15,970 nucleotides of DNA from assembly GCA_016285615.1 (NCBI GenBank), contig JAEERB010000052.1, forward strand, positions 1 through 15,970, read 5' to 3'. This document shows positions 1-6,949 of this stretch, one piece after another. Below the pieces are notes generated by a model. The model ran no database searches and was not told the origin of the DNA. It worked only from the letters and a program-made list of their open reading frames with translations. The position numbers and the translations under genes were made by a program. Source of the DNA: Bacteroidales bacterium (GTDB taxonomy: Bacteria > Bacteroidota > Bacteroidia > Bacteroidales > WCHB1-69). Each line of letters begins with the position of its first letter. Positions within the stretch are counted from its first letter, which is position 1.

Positions 1-49
1 CAAAGGCATTGAGACGATTATCCGTTTCTATCATCATTATGCTAAATAA
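1..49 (+). CDS. C-terminal fragment of an upstream gene, possibly extended SDR oxidoreductase
   Basis: The frame whose first full codon is at base 2 reads KGIETIIRFYHHYAK and stops with TAA at 47-49. The fragment runs off the left edge. The pattern Gly-Ile-x-x-Thr-Ile-x-x-Tyr close to the C-terminus is typical of extended short-chain dehydrogenases (NAD-dependent epimerase/dehydratase family), which often end in a GI..T..WY helix. Only 28 bases separate this stop from the next start and no TAnnTTTG promoter lies between, so cotranscription with the acyltransferase gene is likely. If it is an SDR, it would fit the ketone-reduction step of a sphingoid-like or sulfonolipid pathway. The family call rests on 15 residues and is weak; that a gene ends here is more secure. 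Confidence 0.5.
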   Translation, partial: KGIETIIRFYHHYAK

Positions 50-77
50 TTAATCCCTATCTAACGCTACATATCAC

Positions 78-1343
78 ATGAGAAAAGACATTTTTGAAAG
101 AATCAAAGAGTCGTCGGGTGGCCCGATAGGGCAATACCGTGAGAAAATAGATGGATATTTCGCATTCCCGAAGTTGGAAGGCGAACTGGGTCCGCACATG
201 AAATTCAATGGCAAGGAGGTGCTCTGCTGGAGCCTCAACAACTACCTCGGACTGGCCAACCATCCTGAGGTGCGCAAAGCCGACGCGGAAGGTGCCGCCC
301 GCTGGGGTATGGCTTATCCGATGGGCAGCCGTATGATGACCGGCCAAACGGCCCTCCACGAACAACTGGAAAGAGAACTGGCCGACTTTGAACACAAAGA
401 GGCTGCTTTCGAGTTCAACTTTGGCTATCAAGGCATTGTGTCCACCATCGACTCGCTGGTTTGTCGCCACGATGTCATCGTATATGACGCGGAAGCACAC
501 GCATGCCTGTTGGATGGCATTCGCTTGCACATCGGCAAGAAATTCAAGTTTCGCCATAATGACATCAAGGATTGCGAGCGAATTTTGGGCAATGCATGCA
601 AGATTGCCGATGAACAGGGTGGTGGCGTGCTGCTGATTACGGAAGGTGTATTCGGCATGACCGGTGCCCTCGGTATCCTGGATCAGATTGCTGCTCTCAA
701 GAAAAAGTATTCGTTCCGCATCCTCATTGACGATGCCCACGGCTTCGGCGCCATGGGCCCGCACGGAAGAGGTACTTCCGAACATTTTGGCGTTATGGAC
801 GACATTGATATCTACATCGGTGCCTACGCCAAGTCTATGGCAACCATAGGCGGCTTTGTGGCTTCCGAAAAGAGTATTATCAATTTCTTGCGCTACAACA
901 TGCGCTCTCAGATGTACGCTAAATCGCTCCCGATGCCTATCGTGGTGGGCTGTTTGAAGCGTCTCGAAATCATTCGTAGCGAAGAAGGCGACCGTTTGAG
1001 AGCCCATCTGTGGAAAATCACTCGTGCGTTGCAGAAAGGTTTCCGCGAACTCGGCTACGAGATTGGACCGGCAGAGGCTTGTGTCACCCCCGTGCATTTG
1101 TATTGCGGTATAAATCAGGCTGCTAACATTGCCGTTGACCTGCGTGAGAATTACAATATCTTCTGCTCCATCGTCACTTATCCTGTCATTCCTCCTGGAA
1201 TGCTCATCTTCCGCATCATCCCAACGGCTGCTCACAGCATGGAGGATGTGGAACGCACACTGGCAGCTTTCAAAGACATCAAGGAGCGTCTTGCCAAAGG
1301 CGATTACGACAAGCCTATTCCGGATATGGCGCTGATTAAGTAG
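78..1343 (+). CDS. PLP-dependent alpha-oxoamine synthase family acyltransferase, probable cysteate fatty acyltransferase
   Basis: A 421-residue fold-type I PLP enzyme of the family that includes 8-amino-7-oxononanoate synthase, 2-amino-3-ketobutyrate CoA ligase and serine palmitoyltransferase. These condense an amino acid with an acyl thioester, with loss of CO2 where the amino acid is not glycine. Visible family residues are the cofactor-stacking His141 in DAEAHAC, the DDAH motif (Asp218, His221) and the Schiff-base Lys252 in AYAKSMA. The N-terminal half carries NNYLGLANHPEV and PMGSRMMTGQT, which differ from typical Bacteroidota serine palmitoyltransferases (usually GSNxYLGL and GTGCAGSRFLNGT). 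As I recall it, this subfamily is the one shown in Flavobacterium and relatives to join cysteate to a fatty acyl group to make the sulfonolipid capnine. The next gene, a cysteate-synthase-like enzyme, supports that substrate. A role with serine or glycine cannot be excluded. Probably cytoplasmic or membrane-associated. Confidence 0.8.
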   Translation: MRKDIFERIKESSGGPIGQYREKIDGYFAFPKLEGELGPHMKFNGKEVLCWSLNNYLGLANHPEVRKADAEGAARWGMAYPMGSRMMTGQTALHEQLERELADFEHKEAAFEFNFGYQGIVSTIDSLVCRHDVIVYDAEAHACLLDGIRLHIGKKFKFRHNDIKDCERILGNACKIADEQGGGVLLITEGVFGMTGALGILDQIAALKKKYSFRILIDDAHGFGAMGPHGRGTSEHFGVMDDIDIYIGAYAKSMATIGGFVASEKSIINFLRYNMRSQMYAKSLPMPIVVGCLKRLEIIRSEEGDRLRAHLWKITRALQKGFRELGYEIGPAEACVTPVHLYCGINQAANIAVDLRENYNIFCSIVTYPVIPPGMLIFRIIPTAAHSMEDVERTLAAFKDIKERLAKGDYDKPIPDMALIK

Positions 1344-1350
1344 GGAACAG

Positions 1351-1366
1351 ATGTTTTCTAAAACAT
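1351..1366. repeat. Short perfect inverted repeat before the cysteate-synthase-like gene
   Basis: ATGTTTT and AAAACAT are perfect 7-base arms separated by CT. The repeat sits in the 30-base gap between the acyltransferase stop and the next ATG (1374), 7 bases before that start. With so short a spacer it would make a weak RNA hairpin. It could be a protein-binding palindrome or chance in AT-rich DNA. There is no T-run after it, so it is not a terminator. Confidence 0.4.
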
Positions 1367-1373
1367 GTAATTT

Positions 1374-2600
1374 ATGAATAACAAATATCAACTAAGATGT
1401 ACTCAATGTGGCGAAGTCATTCCCGACTTTGCCACTTGGCTTTCTCAGAATCAACAATGCAAGTGCGGATGCAAACGCGCTGTGGCTGAGTATTCGGCTG
1501 ATTATCACAAACTTGACGATTTACTAAAAGTCAAAAATCCTGATAGTTTCTATATCTACTCCGACTTTCTGCCGATAAAGGATGCCAACAATGCGGTTTC
1601 CTACGGCGAGGGCACTATCCCGATGGAGGAGTGGGCCTATCTGGAAAAAATCGCCAACGAGCAATACGGCATCGACTGCCAAGTGATGGTCTATCGCAAC
1701 GACCTGAACGGCGGTACGGGCACTTTCAAGGATGTGGCCGCTTCGTTGGCCGCTACCATCTTCAAGGAAAATGGTGTGAAGGAGTTCTGTGTGGCCTCGA
1801 CGGGCAACACGGCCACGGCCTACAGTCGCTATTTGGCCAAGGCTGGCATCAAGTTCACCGTTTTCGTGCCTAACTGCGTGTCGCCCGACACGGTGCGCGA
1901 AATCAAGTCGCACGGTCAGAACGTTGTGGTGGCCGATGGTGACTATGCCTATGCCAAGAAGCTGGCCGCCGACTTCCACACCCAGAACAATGTGCTGATT
2001 TCGGCCGGTAATATCGACCCCATCCGCGTGGAGGCCAAGAAGACGATGGTCTTCGAATTCCTGCGTCAATTAGGCAAGATGCCCGATGTGTATGTGCAGG
2101 CTGTGGCTGGTGGCACGGGCCCCATCGCCGTTGAGAAGGGCGTTCGCGAAGTGGAGAAACACTATCCCGAGGTGAAACTGCCCCGCATGTTGCTCATTCA
2201 GCAAGATACTTGCGACCCGATGGTGCAAGGCTGGGAGAATGCCAAGAAGAGCGGCTTCCCCGAAGGCTATCAGAACCATTATCCCGTGATTGACAATCCG
2301 CAGACGATGGTATCCATCCTCTCGACGGGCAACCCGGGTATGTTCCCCGTGGTGGCACCTATCGTGAAACGTAGTGGAGGTGAATTCCTGCGCGTGAAAG
2401 AGAGCGAACTCGTTGCGACGGCCCGCCAGGCTTACGAGGAGACCAATGTTCTCTTGGGTCCTGCTGGCGTGGTTTGTCTGGCCGGTTTCCTCGAAGCGTT
2501 GCGCCAAGGACAAATCCATAATGGCGAAACGGTGCTGGTAAATACGGGTGAAGGTGCTGGTCGTGCGACGGCTTTTGCGGCGCAAGTGCGTGCTAAATAA
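1374..2600 (+). CDS. Threonine-synthase-fold PLP enzyme, probable cysteate synthase
   Basis: 408 residues of the fold-type II PLP family. Cys9, Cys12, Cys29 and Cys31 form a small zinc-ribbon-like N-terminus (CTQCGE, QCKCGCK). The Schiff-base lysine is Lys119 in GTFKD. The cofactor phosphate loop is ASTGNTATA at 141-149. Housekeeping threonine synthase usually shows SFKDRG-like sequence around the lysine, whereas this protein has FKDVAA. The stretch KMPDVYVQAVAGGTG followed by KLPRMLLIQQDTCDPM closely resembles, from memory, the methanogen cysteate synthase, which evolved from threonine synthase and makes L-cysteate from O-phosphoserine and sulfite. The gene lies 30 bases downstream of a probable cysteate acyltransferase, with no promoter or terminator seen between them, so both are likely one transcript. 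Threonine synthase or another beta-replacement enzyme remains possible; the neighbour makes cysteate synthase the best guess. Confidence 0.72.
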   Translation: MNNKYQLRCTQCGEVIPDFATWLSQNQQCKCGCKRAVAEYSADYHKLDDLLKVKNPDSFYIYSDFLPIKDANNAVSYGEGTIPMEEWAYLEKIANEQYGIDCQVMVYRNDLNGGTGTFKDVAASLAATIFKENGVKEFCVASTGNTATAYSRYLAKAGIKFTVFVPNCVSPDTVREIKSHGQNVVVADGDYAYAKKLAADFHTQNNVLISAGNIDPIRVEAKKTMVFEFLRQLGKMPDVYVQAVAGGTGPIAVEKGVREVEKHYPEVKLPRMLLIQQDTCDPMVQGWENAKKSGFPEGYQNHYPVIDNPQTMVSILSTGNPGMFPVVAPIVKRSGGEFLRVKESELVATARQAYEETNVLLGPAGVVCLAGFLEALRQGQIHNGETVLVNTGEGAGRATAFAAQVRAK

Positions 2601-2615
2601 GTGGTTTAGCAGTAG

Positions 2616-2648
2616 TTTGCGTTGACGTTATTATTTTTTATACCTTTG
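2616..2648 (+). promoter_or_regulatory. Bacteroidota-type promoter of the nrnA operon
   Basis: TTTG at 2616-2619 and TACCTTTG at 2641-2648 are separated by 21 bases. This matches the Bacteroides consensus (-33 TTTG, 19-21 base spacer, -7 TAnnTTTG). Transcription would start a few bases before the ATG at 2660, giving a very short leader. It separates the nrnA operon from the upstream sulfonolipid-like genes. Confidence 0.8.
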
Positions 2649-2659
2649 CAGCCTTAATT

Positions 2660-3694
2660 ATGAACAGATTAACTTCTGAAGAAATACAACTGGCGCAGGA
2701 TGCGTTGACCCGCAGTAACAAGGTGGTCATTGTGTCGCATTACAACCCCGATGGGGATGCAATGGGCTCATCTTTAGCTATATATCACTATTGTAAGGGT
2801 AAAGGAAAAGATGTCCATGTCATTCTGCCGAATCTGTTTCCTTCGTTTTTGAATTGGATGCCGGGGGCCGACACCATTGTGGTGGCTGCCCAGCATGCCG
2901 ACAAAGCACGCAAGTTGTTTGCAGAAGCCGATCTGATGTTCGTGGTCGATATGAATGCGCCCAGCCGCTTCGGCTCTGCCTTTGAGGAGTGCATTACCGA
3001 CTCGAAGGCCTTCAAGATTCTGATTGACCATCATGTGTCGCCAATCATCGACTGCAACGTGAAGTTGTCGGAGACACAGACTACGTCCACCTGCGAACTC
3101 GTCTATAACTTCCTTTTTGATGAATTGTGTGATAAAGAGGCGCTTACGCTTGATATTGCAGAGTGCATCTATGTGGGCATGATTACCGATACCGGCTCGT
3201 TGAGCTATATGTGCAATCATCCCGAAACTTACCTGGCTATTAGCGAGTTGATGAAAAAAGGTGTGGATGGCGAGGCTATCCATAGGAAAGTGTACGACAA
3301 TTACTCCGAGAGTCGCCTTCGTCTGTTGGGACTGCTCTTGAGCCAGCGCCTGAAAATAATGAACGACTATGCCACTTCTTATAGCTATTTGACAAAGAAA
3401 GACTTGATGGACAATAATTTCCATATTGGCGATACCGAAGGGTTCGTTAATTATGGTTTGTCGGTAGGCACTGTCAAGTTCACCGCGTTCTTTACCGAAC
3501 GCGATAATCGTATCAGAGTCTCTTTCCGCTCGAAAGGCGACTTTGATGTGAACAAGTTTGCCCGCAAGCACTTTGACGGCGGCGGTCATAAGAATGCTTC
3601 TGCAGCGTATCATTATGATACACTGGAGAATACGATGGCCTATTTTGAAGAGGTGCTGAAGGAATATAAAGATGAATTAACTGCACAAAAATGA
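2660..3694 (+). CDS. nrnA: Bifunctional oligoribonuclease / pAp phosphatase (DHH-DHHA1 family)
   Basis: A 344-residue DHH-family phosphoesterase, the usual length for NrnA. Metal-binding motifs appear in order: His27 with Asp31 and Asp33 (HYNPDGDAMGS), Asp97 (VVDMNAPS), the DHH triad Asp123-His124-His125, and Asp177 in ITDTGSLSY. The C-terminal DHHA1 domain carries GGGHKNASA (307-315), which binds substrate. Members degrade 2-5 nt RNA fragments in the cytoplasm and remove the 3' phosphate from pAp, a by-product of PAPS-dependent sulfate reduction and of acyl-carrier-protein turnover. It is the first gene after a strong promoter, and its TGA overlaps the ATG of the next gene by the ATGA arrangement, so translation may be coupled. 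The family call is firm; the balance between the two activities cannot be read from sequence. Confidence 0.93.
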   Translation: MNRLTSEEIQLAQDALTRSNKVVIVSHYNPDGDAMGSSLAIYHYCKGKGKDVHVILPNLFPSFLNWMPGADTIVVAAQHADKARKLFAEADLMFVVDMNAPSRFGSAFEECITDSKAFKILIDHHVSPIIDCNVKLSETQTTSTCELVYNFLFDELCDKEALTLDIAECIYVGMITDTGSLSYMCNHPETYLAISELMKKGVDGEAIHRKVYDNYSESRLRLLGLLLSQRLKIMNDYATSYSYLTKKDLMDNNFHIGDTEGFVNYGLSVGTVKFTAFFTERDNRIRVSFRSKGDFDVNKFARKHFDGGGHKNASAAYHYDTLENTMAYFEEVLKEYKDELTAQK

Positions 3695-4233
3695 TGAAAC
3701 AACCTTTCCTTCTGGCTGTTATGGCAGGTTTGTTACTGTCCTGCGTTGCTTGCAAGAACAAGCAGACGACGGGAGTGGTACAGTTGCCCCATCAGGAGGA
3801 AGAGGAGGTTTACGACCCCTTTGTGGATGGTAATCGTAAGATTGTAGCTCTGGAGGATGAGGAGATCGACCTGTTTCTCAAGCGCTACGGTTGGAACACC
3901 GAAAAGACGGGTACCGGCTTGCGTATTGAGATGGTCAAAGAGGGTTCGGGAGGTTGTCCCATGGCAGGGCAGACAGTGACACTGAAATACAAGACCATGC
4001 TGCTTTCGGGCGATGTGGTTTATAGCTCGGACGAGTCAGGTGATTTGGTGTTTGTAGTGGATAAATCCAACGATGTGGCTGGCTTGCACGAGGCAGTGAA
4101 ACGAATGAAGAAAGGGGCTGCGGCCCGCGTGGTCATCCCAGCGCACCTAGCCTACGGTGTGGGTGGCGACGGTGACCGCATTAAAGGACGTAAACCCATC
4201 GCAATGTATTTGGAACTTATTGACATTAAATAA
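3691..4233 (+). CDS. FKBP-like lipoprotein with altered active site
   Basis: 180 residues. A short hydrophobic signal ends in the lipobox LLSC with Cys18 as the probable lipidated residue (Cys21 is an alternative). The FKBP fold spans about 75-180, with TLKYK, LKRMKKG-like and IPAHLAYG blocks. Of the usual FKBP pocket residues, Tyr100 and Tyr155 remain, but the Phe-Asp pair is replaced by Val110-Tyr111 (VVYSS) and the pocket Trp by Leu132 (GLHEAV). Prolyl isomerase activity may therefore be low, and a chaperone or binding role is plausible. The ATG overlaps the nrnA stop; the second Met at 3694 is an equally possible start. Order and type recall GldI, the FKBP lipoprotein of gliding flavobacteria that follows a DHH phosphoesterase gene, but homology beyond the FKBP family is unproven. 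Expected in the periplasm, anchored to a membrane. Confidence 0.8.
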   Translation: MMKQPFLLAVMAGLLLSCVACKNKQTTGVVQLPHQEEEEVYDPFVDGNRKIVALEDEEIDLFLKRYGWNTEKTGTGLRIEMVKEGSGGCPMAGQTVTLKYKTMLLSGDVVYSSDESGDLVFVVDKSNDVAGLHEAVKRMKKGAAARVVIPAHLAYGVGGDGDRIKGRKPIAMYLELIDIK

Positions 4234-4256
4234 TTTATAATCTAAACAAAAACATT

Positions 4257-5159
4257 ATGAAAAATATGAAGAGAATCATGCTCTTTGCTTTGGCTATCAT
4301 CGTGATGGGCAGTATGGCATCTTGCAAACACCAAGGTTTTAAAAAGGACAAAACCGGTTTTTATTACAAATTTTATGAGCAGAACGACACTGCCGCCCAA
4401 CCCGAACTGGGTGATGTGGTGATGATGATGTACACCATGCGTACGATCGACTCGACTCTGGACGGCCCGCGTCCCTTACAGGTTGAGATTCTGGAGCATG
4501 CATTTGAAGGCGATATTTATGATGCTCTCAAGTTGATGCATGTAGGCGACAGCGCCACTTTTATCCTGGATGCCGATTCGTTCTATCACTATTACTTAGG
4601 TCAGGAGTTCAATCTGGAGACCAAAGACAAAGATCTCTATTTCGATATCAAGTTGATGGACCTGATGCCTCGTGTTGAAGTGGAAGCTATGAGAGCTGAG
4701 CAGCTCAAAATGCAACAAGAGTTCTTCGAACATCGTAAAAATGCAGAGGACAGTCTGTTAACCGATTATATCGTTACCAATAAGATTAAAGTAAAACCCA
4801 CCGATAGTGGACTCTATTTCATCTCAACCAAGGCTGGCAAGGGCGCCAAGGCTGAAGCCGGCAAGATGGTTTCCGTGCATTATGAAGGCAGAACGCTGGA
4901 AGATAACCGCGTGTTCGACAGCTCAATTCAAAGAGGTGAACCTATCGAATTTGTGTTGGGTCAAGGCAAGGTTATCCCTGGTTGGGAGGAAGGTATTGCT
5001 ATGATGAAGGAAGGCGGCAAGGCCACCCTAATCATTCCCTCCAAACTGGCTTATGACTCCATGGGTGCTTATCCCGTGATTATGCCTTATAGCACTTTAA
5101 TTTTTGATGTTGAGTTAGTTTCGGTTAAGGATGCCGCTGATATGAAATTGGCTCAATAG
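4257..5159 (+). CDS. FKBP-type peptidyl-prolyl isomerase lipoprotein, two FKBP-like domains
   Basis: 300 residues. The signal peptide ends in MASC with Cys23 as the lipidation site. Residues about 30-137 look like a degenerate FKBP-like domain (GDVVMMMYTM, LKLMHVGDSATFIL, LYFDIKLMDL) without the pocket aromatics. A helical, charged linker runs about 138-175. Residues about 180-292 are a canonical FKBP domain with Tyr209 (VHYEG), Phe220-Asp221 (VFDSS), Trp243 (IPGWEEGI), Tyr266 (PSKLAYDS) and Phe283 (LIFDVEL), so isomerase activity is likely. The arrangement resembles the N-terminal helper plus catalytic FKBP layout of periplasmic FkpA-type folding factors, though here the helper also looks FKBP-derived. 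It follows the first FKBP gene by 23 bases. Start ATG 4257 is used; Met4 (4266) is also possible and would shorten the signal slightly. Confidence 0.88.
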   Translation: MKNMKRIMLFALAIIVMGSMASCKHQGFKKDKTGFYYKFYEQNDTAAQPELGDVVMMMYTMRTIDSTLDGPRPLQVEILEHAFEGDIYDALKLMHVGDSATFILDADSFYHYYLGQEFNLETKDKDLYFDIKLMDLMPRVEVEAMRAEQLKMQQEFFEHRKNAEDSLLTDYIVTNKIKVKPTDSGLYFISTKAGKGAKAEAGKMVSVHYEGRTLEDNRVFDSSIQRGEPIEFVLGQGKVIPGWEEGIAMMKEGGKATLIIPSKLAYDSMGAYPVIMPYSTLIFDVELVSVKDAADMKLAQ

Positions 5160-5180
5160 TTTTCTACTAAGATTATCATT

Positions 5181-6944
5181 ATGGAAGTAACCCGTCTTTT
5201 TGATTTATTGCCTCATTATGCCGAGCATTTTCCTACCGACAATGCGTTGAACGGGAAAGAGAACGGCATTTGGGTAAATTATAGCATTTCGCAATATATT
5301 GAAAAGGTAAATAATATCAGCTACGGATTGATGCAGCTGGGCATTAAGAAAGGCGACCGTATCGCTTCTATCAGCAACAGTCGCCCCGAATGGAACCTGC
5401 TCGACATGGCTATCATGCAGTTGGGCGCCATCCATGTCTCCATCTATCCCACCATCAGCGAGAGCGACTATCAGTACATTTTGCATCATGCGGAAGTGAA
5501 GATGGTCTTCGTCGCCGGCTGGGAGTTGCTGCGCAAAATTGAGAATGTCATCAATGGCATCCCCGAACTGGCAGATAATGTTTACACTTTCCGTAACTTG
5601 CGTGGTTATAAGCACTTAAATGAAGTGATAGAGCTGGGGCGGGCGAACCCGAGTCCAAATTATCTGGAAGAAATCAAGGCGCAAATTACGCCTGATGATG
5701 TTGTTACGATAGTTTATACGTCGGGCACGACGGCCAACCCTAAGGGAGTGATGCTTACCCATAGCAACTTCCTTAACAATGTGAGGGCAATCCTTCCCAT
5801 CGTGCCCGATAATCCTAATAATAAGGTGCTTAGTTATCTCCCTTTGTGTCATGTGTATGAACGAATGATGATTTATGCATGGCACTATCTGGGCATCCCG
5901 ATCTATTATGCGGAGAATATTGCCAAAATCGCCGATAACCTCAAGGAGGTGCAGCCCACTATCTTCACTTCCGTACCACGATTGTTGGAGAAGTTCTACG
6001 ACCGCTTTATCTCGACAGGTCGTAAATTAAACAAAATCAAGAAGAAAATATTCTTCTGGGCTAATGATGTTGCGCTGAAGTATGATGTTGGCGATTTGTC
6101 GAATGCCTACAAGCGCCGTCTGAACAGGGCGCGTAAACTGGTGCTCCGTAAGTTCAAGGCTGCCTTTGGTGGACATTTGCAGGTTATCGTTTCGGGTGGT
6201 GCTGCTGTGCAACCGCGTCTGTGCCGCGTGTTTGGCGCTGCTGAAATGCCCATCCTCGAAGGCTATGGCCTGACGGAGACTTCGCCCGTGATTGCCGTGA
6301 GCAACTTCTTCAAAGATGGTGTCTCCTTTGGTACCGTGGGCCCTGTGCTGCCAGGCATTGAAGTCAAGATTGCCGAAGATGGCGAGATTCTTACACGCGG
6401 TCACTGCCTGATGAAAGGCTACTACAAGGCTGAGGATTTGACCAAAGAGGCTATTGACGAGGAAGGCTGGTTCCATACTGGAGACATCGGCTGTATTGAG
6501 CCGAAAGGCCAGTTGCACATTACGGGCCGCAAGAAGGAGATGTTCAAGACCGCTTTCGGCAAGTATGTGGTGCCCACGCTCATTGAGAGCAAGTTTGCCG
6601 AAGATCCTATGATTGACAATATTATGGTGGTGGGCGAGAACCGCAAGTTTGCCGCCGCCCTCATCGTGCCCAACTTCGCCGACCTGCGCTCTTGGTGCGC
6701 CGGAAAGGGAATTCCCTATACGACCAACGAAGAGATGATACATCACCCCGATGTGGAACGTAAGTTCATGAAGACAGTAACTTATTACAATAAGTTCTTT
6801 GGTGAAACCGAGCAGGTAAAACGTTATCTCTTAGTCGATTACGAATGGAGTATACAAACTGGCGAGTTGACTCCAACTCTCAAGTTGAAGCGTAACTTCA
6901 TTCTCAATAAGTATAGCGAGAAAATAGAGAAACTGTTCGAATAG
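5181..6944 (+). CDS. Long-chain fatty-acid--CoA ligase (AMP-forming)
   Basis: 587 residues, typical for long-chain acyl-CoA synthetases of the ANL superfamily. The ATP-binding P-loop is YTSGTTANPKG (179-189), followed by YGLTETS (362-368), the hinge region GWFHTGDIG (429-437, Asp435 binding ribose) and the catalytic Lys461 in FGKYVVP. The enzyme activates free fatty acids to acyl-CoA through an acyl-adenylate. It is the last gene of the nrnA-FKBP operon, 21 bases after the second FKBP gene, with no promoter seen between. Inference: since the upstream probable cysteate acyltransferase needs an acyl thioester, this ligase could supply one from exogenous fatty acids; some family members act as acyl-ACP synthetases instead. 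It stops 5 bases from the stop of the convergent holB gene with no hairpin between. Family call is secure, substrate length is not visible. Confidence 0.92.
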   Translation: MEVTRLFDLLPHYAEHFPTDNALNGKENGIWVNYSISQYIEKVNNISYGLMQLGIKKGDRIASISNSRPEWNLLDMAIMQLGAIHVSIYPTISESDYQYILHHAEVKMVFVAGWELLRKIENVINGIPELADNVYTFRNLRGYKHLNEVIELGRANPSPNYLEEIKAQITPDDVVTIVYTSGTTANPKGVMLTHSNFLNNVRAILPIVPDNPNNKVLSYLPLCHVYERMMIYAWHYLGIPIYYAENIAKIADNLKEVQPTIFTSVPRLLEKFYDRFISTGRKLNKIKKKIFFWANDVALKYDVGDLSNAYKRRLNRARKLVLRKFKAAFGGHLQVIVSGGAAVQPRLCRVFGAAEMPILEGYGLTETSPVIAVSNFFKDGVSFGTVGPVLPGIEVKIAEDGEILTRGHCLMKGYYKAEDLTKEAIDEEGWFHTGDIGCIEPKGQLHITGRKKEMFKTAFGKYVVPTLIESKFAEDPMIDNIMVVGENRKFAAALIVPNFADLRSWCAGKGIPYTTNEEMIHHPDVERKFMKTVTYYNKFFGETEQVKRYLLVDYEWSIQTGELTPTLKLKRNFILNKYSEKIEKLFE

Positions 6945-6949
6945 CTCTC

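Noticed and set aside
78..1343. Serine palmitoyltransferase or glycine C-acetyltransferase
   Set aside because: Same superfamily, but N-terminal motifs differ from the Bacteroidota versions I know and the neighbour suggests cysteate as substrate.
57..1391. A 444-codon open frame on the minus strand covering the acyltransferase gene
   Set aside because: It is the antisense shadow of a clearly conserved PLP enzyme; its product has no recognisable motif and it overlaps the next start.
1374..2600. Plain housekeeping threonine synthase
   Set aside because: Fold and length fit, but the lysine context, the cysteine-rich N-terminus and the adjacent acyltransferase favour cysteate synthase. Not fully excluded.
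2774..3613. Long minus-strand open frame opposite nrnA
   Set aside because: Antisense of conserved DHH motifs; no recognisable family.
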